Shown: piece by piece, positions 22,966 to 34,700 of the stretch
Layout: the number at the start of each line of letters is the position of its first letter
Numbering within the stretch: the first letter of the stretch is position 1
From: Homarus americanus
Taxonomy: Eukaryota > Arthropoda > Malacostraca > Decapoda > Nephropidae
Length of the DNA: 64,000 nt
Direction of reading: 5' to 3'
NCBI RefSeq assembly: GCF_018991925.1
Contig: NW_024720773.1
Coordinates: forward strand, 1,590,471-1,654,470
Notes under the pieces: model-generated
Told to the model about the DNA's origin: nothing
The model's input: only the letters and a program-made list of their open reading frames with translations
Database searches by the model: none
Program-made: the position numbers and the translations under genes

Positions 22966-24420
22966 GTTGGTACATATCCAAGAATAAATATATATACAAA
23001 CCAGGTCGATTTAGCAAAATTAAACAGAAACATGAGGTTATTGAGATAAAAGTTTGTCTTCAAGGGAGAGAGCAGACACCACCACCAATTATGCCAGCGT
23101 CTGCACCAGCAGGAACACTTAGATCCAACTGACCCAACATCAGATCACCCATGCTACCAACAGCAGCATCAACATCAGTCACAGGAGAAGAGAGGAAGCA
23201 GGTGAACAAGAAGAATGAATTGCCATTATTAAGGACGATACACAAGAACTGAATGGTGATATATTGGAGAAAACTTTAAAGGCCTTCACTAGTATGTACA
23301 ATACATTCTCAGCCCAATCTGTGCGTAATGTATTTAGAGCAAGCATTAGAGTTGTTGACCATGGTATATGTCAAGAGTGCAGCCTTAATTCCACCTCTGG
23401 CTGTGGGCAATCAAGTTAAATTATGGAGACCTTGCCATCAGTGTCAAAATTGATAATGTATAAACTGTGATTTTTTTTCTATCAAATATTTTTTATCATT
23501 TCCAACTTTTATGTATTTTTTTTTTTCTTTTGTGGCTCAACAAATAGATTCTTTCAACTTAATTTGTGATATAATGTCAGATACAATAAACAGTACTGTG
23601 ATGCTGTGTTGTACACTCATACTTATTGGAGGAATGTAATTGTCTCCTTTTTTTTAATCTCTGTTTACTGTTTTTTTTCCTCCACTTAATGGAGATGTGA
23701 AATCATATTTTGTATTATAAAATTTTTTTTACGAGTTTTTGTTCATTTACTTCTTGTGAAACCAAAATAGATTCAACATATTTTTTGCTAAATTTATAGA
23801 CAATATACTGTGATACTGTGTATTATATAATAATACTTTTTTGGAAATTTAATGTTCTTTTATACCACATTTCTATTGTACTTTAATTACAATTTCAATA
23901 CAGATACAGTACAATTACTTCTAAATCTTTCCAAAATGATAATTGCTATAACTTTGTTGCAATTTCAATCTAGAAATATGATTACTATTAATTTATATAC
24001 AGGACTGTGCAGGTACTGTGATAAATTTGGTTTACTGCTTGTTTTTATTTAGAGGAAATAAAATTGTTTGTAACTTTCTCTGACACTTGCAAACTATTTC
24101 CAGTGTAGTATAGTACAGTACTTTGAAGCCTTTAAATGTGTACATTTATTGTACAAGCAAAATACTAAACTATTTGAATGATATAATTTTACATATACTT
24201 TGTACTGTACTGTACTGTGCTGTGATATATTTTTCAACTAGTGTAATCCTTTTTAATTTTGTTTTGAATTTGAATACTGTTTCAAAGTTGTACAACGATA
24301 AATATTTGGAGGAAATAAAAACCAATGTTATTTAAAAGCAAAAAATTTAGTGGAAAATAACCTTGATAATAAAATCTATTATCTAAAACATTTTTTACCA
24401 AACCAATAATGCTTCCATTT
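22966..24420. other. AT-rich interior, one short unknown frame
   Basis: There is no recognised gene. A 67-codon stretch without ATG at its start is open on the plus strand at 23219-23419 (QELNGDILEKTLKAF ... ICQECS). It is followed by AT-rich sequence with AATAAA near 23586, so it could be a last exon or second transposon ORF, but I cannot identify it. Segments near 23520-23640 and 23740-23860 are imperfect copies of each other (AATAGATTC ... ACTGTGAT(A/G)CTGTG). Confidence 0.35.
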
Positions 24421-24429
24421 GCCCTCACA

Positions 24430-24830
24430 CTTGCTCTATTTTCAAACAAGCTACATTACAAAAATCAAAACCATGTATCAATTACACCCCCCCTTTCTAC
24501 ATCTAAATTGCTGGTTCGGCTGTGTTCCTCCAGGGCTTCTAATAGGGATATGAGACCCATCAATACTGACCAAATACACCCAATTTTATCCCTACAATGG
24601 TGTGAGAAATTCATCTACAAGGTTTTGTATAATGCCTGATTCTGGAAAATGGATGTAATCTTTTGCAGTAAGGGTCCAAAAATAGTTGCATAGCTTCTGA
24701 AAAACTTGCAAACTGATGACACAGAAATCTTCAAGCATTCTGCCATATAATTTGGAAGCAGCCACTGCTAAAAGTATCTCAATGGAGTTAGGGCTGCAGG
24801 TGTGTGAATACTAACTCTGTGGGATATATA
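24430..24830 (-). pseudogene. PIF/Harbinger transposase, catalytic part
   Basis: The minus strand reads AASKLYGRMLEDFCVISL, KDYIHFPESGIIQNLVDEF and SIDGSHIPIRSPGG followed by QQFRCRKGG. This order (helix-turn-helix region, FP block, IDGSHIPI with the first catalytic Asp, RCRKG) is the signature of PIF/Harbinger transposases and their HARBI1 relatives. Two in-frame stops lie between EFLTPL and WVYLVSIDG, and a frameshift lies near 24790. The rest of the DDE core after RCRKG is not legible. The enzyme family cuts and pastes DNA with 3-bp target duplications; this copy is dead. Confidence 0.85.
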
Positions 24831-26026
24831 CATATATATTTTTTTATTTGCTGTTTGTCTAACATTGTATATATCTTGATTAAGTAAATAACAGGTCTCT
24901 ATAATTTGATATATATTATTGTGTTACATTTTAAGTTCTTCCAAGAGAATCACCTTCCATAAAGTGCAACACGGGTTATATCCCCGTTAGCCGGAATAAT
25001 TGGTGCAGAGCTCTTCCAGGAATAGAGACTTCCAGATAACAAAGAAGACTCTCAAACCATGAAAATCATCCTAAATTTTTTCCAGTTTGCAAGTTTCCGA
25101 GTTTAAACATTCCTTCGTCCTCGGAGACCCGGCTTGGAGAGTTTCAGGAAGTTTTCATAAAAAAATCCAGAAAATGTGCCTGATATTTAACCTATATACC
25201 TGTAAGCCTTGGGTAGAGCTCCCCTTTTAACTTGACTTATATATAAATAAGTTAAGGGGTTAAGTTACAAACCCATATTGCCTTTTTCTCCATTTATTGA
25301 TAAATTGAAAATGTCACAGGCTATTAGTATAAGAACCGTAATTAACACTGTGAGCTGTGAGTGTTAGTTAAGGACAGGACTCAGCTGGGCTGAGTTAAGT
25401 CACCCGTCCGATTCTCGTGAAAGTCAAGTGTGGACTGAGGTCCTGAGGACAGGGCCTGTGAGGGGAGGTGTTCTTGAGAAGAGGAGGCTCTGAAGGTCAG
25501 CCTACTAAGGAATTTCCCCTCACGTGAACAGCACAAGGCACCTCACAGCTTATGGAAGAATACAGGAGGGTGATTGGATTATATAAACTAAATGTATTAA
25601 CCCAAATTTATATAATTGTTAATGCCATGAGACAGGGGCTAATACACACCTCTAAATTTGCTTGAAGGCCTGGAATAAGAGATTTTTCGGAATTAAAAAA
25701 AAAACGATTTTCAACGGTGAAAACTCGTTCACAGACCCGGAATGTTGAAAATTTTCTCGGAAAAACTTCGAGCTAATTTCAATTCTGAGTACATATTAAC
25801 GAATTCTGGGTAATGAAAATATTATTGCACTGTAATTATGGCCTAATGGTATTATTGCACATGGGAGGTGGGTTTAGGGGTTTTAATGGGTGCTGAGTAC
25901 GACATAATGGTGATGTCCGCCTTCCCCCTTTTTTGCATCCCTGCATAACATTGAATAAATCCCCAATACACATCTAAATAAAGACCAAAATACAAGATTT
26001 AGAGTTTCGGTCTACAAAGATATATT
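24831..26026. other. Unassigned 1.2 kb between transposase pieces
   Basis: I see no gene. The first part is AT-rich (TATATACATATATATT near 24825). The part 24960-25560 has moderate GC content with words such as CCCCGTTAGCCGGAATAATT but no coding signature. Together with the CCTAA repeat to its right it separates the N-terminal and catalytic parts of the PIF/Harbinger transposase, so it may be an intron or a later insertion. Confidence 0.35.
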
Positions 26027-26275
26027 TAGTCTAACCTAACCAAACTTTATCTAACCTAATCTGACCTAGCCTAACCTAACATGACCTAACCTAACCTAAC
26101 ATGACCTAACCTGACCTGACCTAACCTAACCTGACCTGACCTAACCTAACCTAACCTAACCTGACCTAACCTAATCTGACCTAACCTAACCAAACTTTAC
26201 TCATCCTAACCTAACCTGACCTAACCTAACCTGACCTGATATAACTTAAGCTAACTTAACCCAGTTATCTTATAG
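26027..26275 (-). repeat. Degenerate CCTAA (TTAGG) telomere-type repeat
   Basis: About 250 bases of CCTAACCTAA in five-base register, with CCTGACC and ATGACC variants. This is the same arthropod telomere motif as at 2975-3480 but on the opposite strand. It sits within the PIF/Harbinger-like element, directly downstream of the transposase N-terminal fragment when read on the minus strand. Confidence 0.88.
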
Positions 26276-26282
26276 ACCACAC

Positions 26283-26450
26283 ACTATAGTAACACCATAA
26301 TTTCTTGCCTCGTCCTTCTTGAACTCTTGGCATATGTGGCTCAACTCGTTCATATATCTATACTTCTTGATGAACTCCTCCTCAGAGAGATAAGCCAAAG
26401 GATTTTGGTGGTCTCTAATAACAATACCAGAATGCTATAATGCCAGCCTG
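26283..26450 (-). pseudogene. PIF/Harbinger transposase, N-terminal piece
   Basis: The minus strand is open for about 50 codons and reads VIRDHQNPLAYLSEEEFIKK, then YRYMNELSHICQEF, ending in a stop at the edge of the CCTAA repeat. The pattern 'NP(L/F)...SEEEFI+(R/K)YR(Y/L)...L' is typical of the N-terminus of PIF/Harbinger transposases. In a normal gene the catalytic part would follow within about 20 residues, but here it lies 1.45 kb away. The 410 bases to the right (26451-26862) hold no gene I recognise. Confidence 0.7.
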
Positions 26451-26862
26451 AGAAAATAAAACAAAATCTAATATCTATTATCTATATATTGCGGTAACTA
26501 CTGTATATAAGATAAATTACTTTTGATAATAGTTTACAAGCGTGTTGCATAGCTATTACAGAGAATTTCTTTAAGAAATTTGTCCATGGTATATTTAACT
26601 TTTGTTTATTGTTGTTCCGGTGATGTAAGATAGGACTGATACGACTCTAATCGAGTGATTGAAAACATCATTAATCAATTTTGGCACTTATTTCTAACAC
26701 TGAGTTCGAACATTTCATCTAAAAAAATATTTTACGTAACCTAATCTAAACTTACAAATATTGGTAGTACCTAAACACAACCGGAACAACAACAACCCAA
26801 ACAGTGAAATATAGCAGGAAAAATTTCTTCCATGGTAACTATCAGCGTGGGTCACAGATGAC

Positions 26863-27345
26863 ACTCAATTCAATTTCAATTTCAATTGTTTATTCCTTGA
26901 TAGAGGAAGCGGGATCCTAGTGCTGTCACTAGGTACCCCTGTACAATGACACCAGAATCATCTGGCAAGTGTGAAAAGTATATACAGTATAAATATTATA
27001 AAGGGGCTTACTAAAGCCTAAGGAAGGAAGGATGTTCCTTTAACACATAATTAATATTATTTACAAAATATCTGGCCAGTATTGGGAGGATCATCGTTCT
27101 GTCAGGTCGAGTGGTCAGCAGACGTCACGGACGTTGTGTGTGGACATCTTAGAGGTAGTGAATAAGGGTGCGGCTGTCGGTCTTCTGCATAACGCACAAG
27201 AGCTGCTGTCAGGATGTGGGATACCAATCTCCCAGTCATACCCAATGATGATACGGGCAGCAATCACGTCCCCTTCCACGACCCTTTCCTGTAGACGTAC
27301 GAAAGTCAGGAAGTTTACGGAGGCAGATGACATTTGTAAACTATT
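26863..27345 (-). mobile_element. LINE 3' end with AATTGA tail
   Basis: On the minus strand a frame at 27115-27333 ends in a Cys/His knuckle-like block (IGIPHPDSSSCALCRRP, then HNVRD), as found at the C-terminus of many non-LTR polyproteins. About 250 bases of 3' UTR follow, containing AATAAA, and then a short tail of TTGAAATTGAAATTGA. The tail fixes the 3' end and orientation. Only the 3' part was inserted or remains, as usual for LINE copies. Bases 27346-27690 to its right are AT-rich with no recognised gene. Confidence 0.75.
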
Positions 27346-27689
27346 ACCTCGGCAACCTACCTATTATATTTGGCTCATCTTATATCTTCCTATAATATAT
27401 TACATTGAAATGGCATTACATTTATCTATCACAAAGAGAAGTGTGTTTTTTAACATATTTAAGTTATAAGAGGATGATTGTAGGAAATGCCTGATAAAAT
27501 TGGAAAGGACGATGGAGTTTAAAAATCTTCGGCGTTGAATAAAACATCACGGTACACGGCCTCTTAAAATATATACATTCATTGAACCGGTTATTAGGAC
27601 ATTTAAATATATGTTTTCTTATTATCTCATCTTAATTTACATATATTATATTTCAGAGACGTTTTCTATTCATATATAACTAGTTTGAA

Positions 27690-27867
27690 AATTCGGGATA
27701 AATCTTCGGGTGCAACCCACACCCGAGGACTTATCCCGAACTTTCCAATAATATTGTCGGACTACCAAATGGTAACCCGACAAAATTTGGTTTACAAAAA
27801 TGGATTACGACTCGGAGGGCGCTTTCGGGTTACTAATAAGTAAACCGAATGTTTAAAAAAATGGCCG
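27690..27867. repeat. Right inverted end with stacked hairpins
   Basis: Three inverted repeats follow each other. The first is at 27692-27740 (arms TTCGGGATAA and TTATCCCGAA, with inner arms TTCGGGTG and CACCCGAG). The second is at about 27754-27784 (TTGTCGG with CCGACAA). The third is at 27826-27846 (CGGGTTACT with AGTAAACCG). The outermost bases mirror the left end at 22815. Such stacked palindromes are unusual for a simple PIF terminus. Confidence 0.65.
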
Positions 27868-28757
27868 TATGAAGGATAGTCGAGGTGGATCAGCTCAGGG
27901 TGCAAAGAGACCTACTAGGTAGTCGGGACGGCCATATAGGTGTTTCTCTTAAGCACGGAATGGTAGTTCTCCTTCCACCACTTGCTATGCCTTCTTCGTC
28001 TTCAATTAGAGAGTTACCGCAGGTTGAACCGAGGAGGGCCGCGCCAGGAGTAGTTGAGCCATAAATTGCTTTAGTGGAATTTAAAAAGTGCATTTGGCGT
28101 TCGTTCGCAAAACTTTGCGTTTCGGGTGCTTCCTCTGTCCACCATTCGTTCTTTACCGCCTGAATCATGACCTGCTGGCGCGTTTGTTCTGAGACTGAGG
28201 GTTCTTTTTCCAGTCAGTGAAGGCATCACGCTTACCATTGACGAGTACGACGATTTCTTGGTTATCTTCATCAAACCAATCCGAGTGTTTCGATCAGGTC
28301 GAGGGTCTCCGGTTTTAGTGATGTCAGCCGTGAGGATACCCCATTCCGTGCTCGGGTTGAGGTTGCTTGTTGTTGGTTTGTTTATCAACTCATGGTCAAC
28401 CTGCTCTCTGAAGGCGTGTTCTACCGCTAGACCCTCCAGGTGCTTGGTGTTGAAACAACTTCTGAAGAATTGTTGCCTGCGCCGTTATTTAGCGACGTAA
28501 ACGGGGAGGGTAGTTCTGACGAACCGATGATCAGTGTTACAGTGGTCTGAGCCACGCATGCCTCCAGTGATGAAGACATCTCGGCGATGATCTTTCTCTG
28601 ACAGTGATGTAGTCAATGAGATGCCAGTGCCACGAACCCTTGAACTTGTCGGCCTGCCTAAACAAGTAATTGTTCATAGTGAGGTTGCGTGCAGCCAACT
28701 TGCTGAGGAGGAGTAGGCCGTTGGGATTACATTTGCCGAGTCCATTTTCCCCACCGG
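27868..28757 (-). pseudogene. LINE endonuclease and linker fragment
   Basis: Reading the minus strand from 28757, GLGKCNPNGLLLLSKLAARN, then HWHLIDYITVRER and, after a frameshift, RRDVFITGGMRGSDHCNTDH are clear. These are the C-terminal half of an endonuclease/exonuclease/phosphatase domain with its SDH catalytic triplet. The linker to reverse transcriptase follows, in fragments, as VKNEWWTEEAPETQSFANER, LNSTKAIYGSTTPGAALLGS and SLIEDEEGIAS. The text stops where the PIF/Harbinger-like element begins. The other end is cut by the 18-bp array, so this is an internal LINE fragment of the type often mislabelled craniofacial development protein 2-like. Confidence 0.85.
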
Positions 28758-28770
28758 CTCCTCGTCACCA

Positions 28771-31700
28771 TTGAGCCTCCCATCACCCACCAGCCTCCCG
28801 TCATCCACCAGCCTCCCCTCACCCACAAGCCTCCCATCACCCACCAGCCTCCCTCACCAACCAGCCTCCAGTCACCCATCAGCCTCCGTCACCCACCAGC
28901 CTCCCCTCACCCACCAGCCTCCAGTCACCCATCAGCCTTCCACCCACCATCCTTCCGTTACCCACCAGCCTTCCGTCACCCACTAGCCTCCCACCACCAT
29001 CCTCCCTCACCCACCAGCCTCCCGTTACCCACCAGACAATCGTCAGCCAATAGCTTCCTGTCACCCACCACCCTTCCGTCACCCACCAGCCTCCCTCACC
29101 CACAGCCTACCATAACCCACCAGCCTTCCGTCACCACCTGCCTCCAGTCACCCACCAGCCTTCCGTCACCCATCAGCCTGTCACCCACCTGCCTCCTGTC
29201 ACCAAGCCTCCTGTCACCCATCAGCCTTCCGTCACCCACCAGCCTGTCACCCACAAGCCTCCCATCACCCACCAGCCTCCCTGTCACCCACAAGTCTCTC
29301 GTCACTCACCAGCCTCCTGTCACCCACAGGCCTCCGTCACCCACCAGCCTCCCGTCAACCACAAGCCTCCATCACCCACAACTCCCATCACCCACCAGCC
29401 TTCCGTCACCCACCAGTCTCTCGTCACCCCTCTAGCCTCCCATCACCCACCAGCCTTCCGTCACCCACAGCCCTCCGTCACCCACCAGCCTCCCTCACCC
29501 ACCAGCCTTCCGTCACTGAGCTGCCTCCCATACCCACCAGCCCTCCGTCACCCACCAGCCTCACCCACCAGCCTTCCGTCACCCACTTGACTGATCATCC
29601 AACAGCCCACACACAAGCCTCCCCAGCCACCAGCTCCCATCACCCACCAGCCTCCCATCACCCACAAGTCTCCTCACACCACAAGTCTCCGTCACCCATC
29701 AGCCTTCCGTCACCCACCAGCCTCCAATCCCCACCGCCAATCGTCACCCAACAGCCTCCCGTCACCCACCAGCCTCCTGTCACCCATTAGCCTTCCGTCA
29801 CCCACCAGCCTCTTCACCCATCAGCCTTCTGTCACCCACCTCCCTGTCACCCACCAGCCTCCTGTCATCCATCAGCCTCGTCACCCACCAGACAGAGAAC
29901 TCCCCCCACACCACACAATCTCACTCCCGTCAACCACAAGCCTCCCATCACCCACAAACCTCCCACTAGCTTCCCCATCACCCACGAACCTCCCATCACC
30001 CACCAACCCTCCCACCAGCCACCCATCACCCACCAGCCCCCATCACCCACCAGCCTCCCATCACCCACCAGCCTCCCATCACCTCCAGCCTCCCAACACC
30101 CACAAACCTCTCGTCACCCACAAGCCTCCCCATAACCCACAAGCATCCCATCATCCACAAGCTCCTTCACCCACACAGCTCCATCACCCACACCAGCCTC
30201 CCATCACCCATCAGCCTTCCATCACCCACCACCCTCCCATCACCCACCAGCCCTCCCATCACCCCCAGCCTCCCACACCACCTGCTCCCTCACCCACTAG
30301 CCTCCCATCACCCACAAGCCTCCCATCACCCAACAGCCTACCATCACCCACCAGCCTCCCATCACCCACCAGCCTCCTATCACCCACAAACCACTCGTCA
30401 CCTAAGCTCCCATCACCCACAAGCATCCCACATCCACAAGCTCCCATCACCCACAAGTCTTACATCACCCAAAGCCTCCCATCACCCACAAGCCTCCCAT
30501 CACCAACAAGCATACCCATCACCCACAAGCCTCCCATCACCAACAAGCCTCCCATCACCCAGAAGCCTCCCATCACCCAGAAGCATCCCATCCAGCACAA
30601 GCCCAGACGCCCACAAGCCTCCCATCACCCACAAACCTCCCATCACCACCAAGCCAACCCATCCCCATCACCCACCAGCCTCCCATCACCCACAAGCCCC
30701 CATCACCCACCAGCCTCCCACCCACAGCTCCCATCACCCACCAGCCTCCCACCCACCAGCCTCCCACCCACGACCTCAAACCCACAAGCCTCCCACCTCC
30801 CAAGTCCCACCCACGTCTCTCGTCACCACCAGCCTCCCTGCCCCATCAGCCTCCTTCACCCACCAGCCTCCCGTCACCCATTAGTTTCGCCACCCACCAG
30901 CCTTCCACCCATCAGCTTTCTGTCACCCACCAGCTCTCCGTTACCCACCAGCCTCCTGTCACCCATCAGCCTTCCGTCACCCATCAGCCTTCCGTCACCC
31001 AGCTGCCTCCTGTCACCCATTAGCCTTCCGTCACCCACCAGTCTTCCATTACCCACCAGCCTCAAATCACCCACCAACCAATCGTCACCCAAAGCCTCCT
31101 GTCACCCACCAGCCTCCGTCACCCACAAGCCTCCCATCTCCCACCAGCCTCCACCCACAAGCCTCCCATCACACCAGCCTCCCATCGCCCACAAGTCTCC
31201 CACACCCACAAGCCTCCCATCTCCCACCAGCCTCCCATCACCCAAAGCCTGCTCACCCACCAGCCTTCCATCACCCACAGCCTCCCATCATCCAAGCCTG
31301 TCACCCACGAGCCTCCCATCACCCACAAACCTCCTGTCACCAGCCAGATCCATCACCCATCAGCCTTCCTCTCACCCAACAGCATCTCGTCACCCACAAG
31401 CCTCCCATCACCCACGCCTCCCATCACCTCCAACACCCAGCTACCCATCCCACCCACCCAGCCTCCCATCACCCACTCCATCACCCCCAGCCTCCCCACA
31501 CCCACACCCCACCCACACGCCTCCCACCCCCAAGCCTTCCACACCACCCACAAGCACCCCATCACCCACAAGCCTCCCATCACCCACGTTCCACACCCAC
31601 ACACCCCATCACCCACAAGCCTTCCATTACCCACAAGCACCCCATCACCCACCAGCCTCCCATCACCCACCAGCCTCCTCACCACCCATGCTCTCACCCA

Positions 31701-34700
31701 TCAGCCTCCCATCACCCACAAGCCTCCCATCACCCAAGCCTCCCATCACCCACAAGCCCACACTCACCCAAGCTCCCATCACCCACAAGCTCCCATCACC
31801 CACAAGCCTTCCACACCCACAAGCCTCCCATCACCCACAAGCCTCCCATCACCCACCAGCCTCCCATCACCCACAAGCCTCCTCGTCAACCTAAACGTCC
31901 CATCACCCACATACTTCCCATCACCCACAAGCCTCCCATCAACAACAAGTCCTCACATCACCAACAAGCCTCCCATCACCCACAAGCTCCCATCATCCAC
32001 CAGCCTCCATCACCCACCAGCCTCCCATCACCACCAGCCCTCCATCACACACCAGGTCTCGCTCACTCACCAGCCTCCCATCACCCACGAGAATCCCATC
32101 ACCACAGCCTCTCCCATCACCCACAGCTCCCACCCACACACCCTCCCATCACCCAAGCCCTCACCCACAAGCATCTCATCATCCATGCCTCCCATCACCC
32201 ACAAGCCCGAGCACCCAAAGCTCCATCACCTACCAGCCACCCATCACCCAAAAACCTCCCCACTCTCCAGCTCCACCCACCAGCCTCCACATCTACCAGC
32301 CTCCCATCACCCCACCACCCTCCATCACCCACCATCCTCCCACCCAACAGACCTCCCATCACCCACTAGCCCCATCACCCACCAGCCTCCCATCACCCAC
32401 CAGCCTCCATCACCCACCAGCCTCCCATCACACACCAGCCTCCCATCACCAATAGTCTCCCATCACCCACAACCCTGCCACCCAAAGCCTCCCATCACCC
32501 ACAAGCATCCCATCACCCACAAGCCTCCATCACCCCCAACCATCCCATCATCCACAAGCCTCCCATCACCCACAAGTCTTCCATCACCCACAAGCCTCCC
32601 ATCATCCACAAGCCTCCCATCACCAACAAGCCTCCCATCACCCACAAGCATCCCATCACCCACAAACTCCCATCCCACAAGCCCCATCACCCACAAGACT
32701 CCCATCACCCAACAAGCATCCCATCCCCCACAAGCTCCCATCACCCACACCAGCCTCCCATCACCAACATGCCTCCCATCACCCACCATCTCCCATCAAC
32801 CACAAGCCTCCCATCACCCACCAGCCTCCCATCACCCACCAGTCTCCCATCACCCACAATCCTCCCATCACCCACCAGCCTCCCCATCGAACACAGCTCC
32901 CATCACCCACCAGCCCCATCACCCACAGCCTCCCATCACCCAAGCCTCCCATCATCCACAAGCTTCCATCACCCACCAGCCTCCCATCATCCACAAACTT
33001 CCTGTCACCCACGAGCCCCATCACCCACACAAACCTCCCATCACCATGCTCCCCATCACCCACAAACCTCCCTTCACCTACAGGCCTCCCATCATCCAAG
33101 CCTCCCATCACCACACAAGCCTCCCATCACCCACCAGCCTCCCATCACCCACCAGCCCCCCATCACCCACCAGCCTCTCATCACCCACCAGCCTCCCATC
33201 ACCCACCAGCCTCCCATCACCCACATAAACCTCTGTCACTTCACCAGCCTTCCACACCCACACCAGCCTCCCGTCACCCACAAGCCTCCCACACTCCACC
33301 AGCCTCAGATCACCCACCAGCCTCCCATCACCCACAGCCTCCCATCACCCACCAGCCTCCCATCACCCACAAGTCTCCATCACCCACAAGCCTCCCATAA
33401 CCTACCAGCCTCCCCGTCACCCACAAACCTCCCATCTCCCACCAGCCTCCCATCACCCACCAGCCTCCCATCACGCACCAGCCTCTCCCCCACCACCCTC
33501 CCATGACCCACCCACCCCATTCTCACCCACCATCCTCCATCACCCACCAGCTCCCATCACCCACCAGCCTCCCATCACCCACCAGCCTCATCACCCACCA
33601 GCCTCCCATCACTGCAAACCCCTGTCACCCAAAGCCTCCCATCACCCACACAACATCCCACCATCCATGCTCCCATCACCCACAAGCCATCCATCACCCA
33701 CAAGCTCCCATCATCCACAAGCTCCCATCACCACAAGTCATCCATCACCCACAAGCTTCCTCATCCACAAGCTCCCATCACCCACAAGCCTCCCATTCTC
33801 ACAAGCCTCCCACATCACCCACAAGCATCCCATCATCCACAAGCCTCCCATCACCCAAGTCATCCATCTCCCCCACAAGCTTCCCATCATCCACAAGCTC
33901 CCATCACCCAAGTCTTCCATCACCCACAAGTTCCATAATCCACAAGCCTCCCCATCACCAAGCCTCCCATCACCCACAAGCCTCCCATCACCCATAAGCA
34001 TCCCACCCTCTCCAGTATCGTCCACAAACTCCCATCACCCCCAAGCCCCATCACCCACCAGCCTCCCATCACCCACAAGCCTCCCATCTCCCACAAGCAT
34101 CCCATCATCCACAAGCCTCCCATTACCCTACAAGCCTGCCAACACCCACAGCCTCCCATCACCCAACAGCCTCCCATCACCCACAAACCTCCCATCTCCC
34201 ACTAGCCTCCCATCACCCACCAACCTCCCATCACGCACCAGCCCCATCACCCACCCTCCCATCACCCACATGAGCGTCCCATCGCCCACCAGCCTCCATC
34301 ACGCACCAGCCTCCCATCACCCACCAGCCTTCCATCACCCAAGCATCAAATCACCCACCAGCCTCCCAGCACCCCACCAGCCTCCCATCACCAACAAGCA
34401 TCCCATCATCCACAAGCCTCCCATTACCCACAAGCCTCCCATCACCCACAAGCCTCCCATCACCTACAAGCCTGCCAACACCCAAAAGAGTTTCATCACC
34501 CACCAGCCACCCATCACCCAAAACCTCCTATCTCCCGCTAGCCTCCCATCACCCACCAGCCTCCATTACGCCACCAGCCTCCCATCACCCACCCTCCATC
34601 ACCCACCATCCTCCCATCACCCAACAGCCTCCCATCACCCACCAGCCTCCCATCACCCACCAGCCTCCCATCACCCACCAGCCTCCCATCACCCACCAGC

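Larger units (their letters stand above)
22815..27867 (-). mobile_element. PIF/Harbinger-like element with inverted ends
   Basis: The two ends match in inverted orientation: CGGGCATTTTTTTAAACA at 22815 and, read from the other strand, CGGCCATTTTTTTAAACA ending at 27867. A second matching block (TTAGTAACCCG followed by GCGCC and AGTCG) lies further inside each end. The trinucleotide TAT flanks both ends, which fits a 3-bp target duplication. The interior carries minus-strand PIF/Harbinger transposase fragments (24430-24830 and 26283-26450), so I infer one 5.05-kb element that later took up other repeats. Boundaries are my reading of imperfect repeats, and TAT is a weak duplication. Confidence 0.6.

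Noticed and set aside
24480..26450. Functional HARBI1 host gene
   Set aside because: The catalytic part has two in-frame stops and is 1.45 kb from the N-terminal part, between inverted transposon ends, so it is a decayed element and not a domesticated gene.
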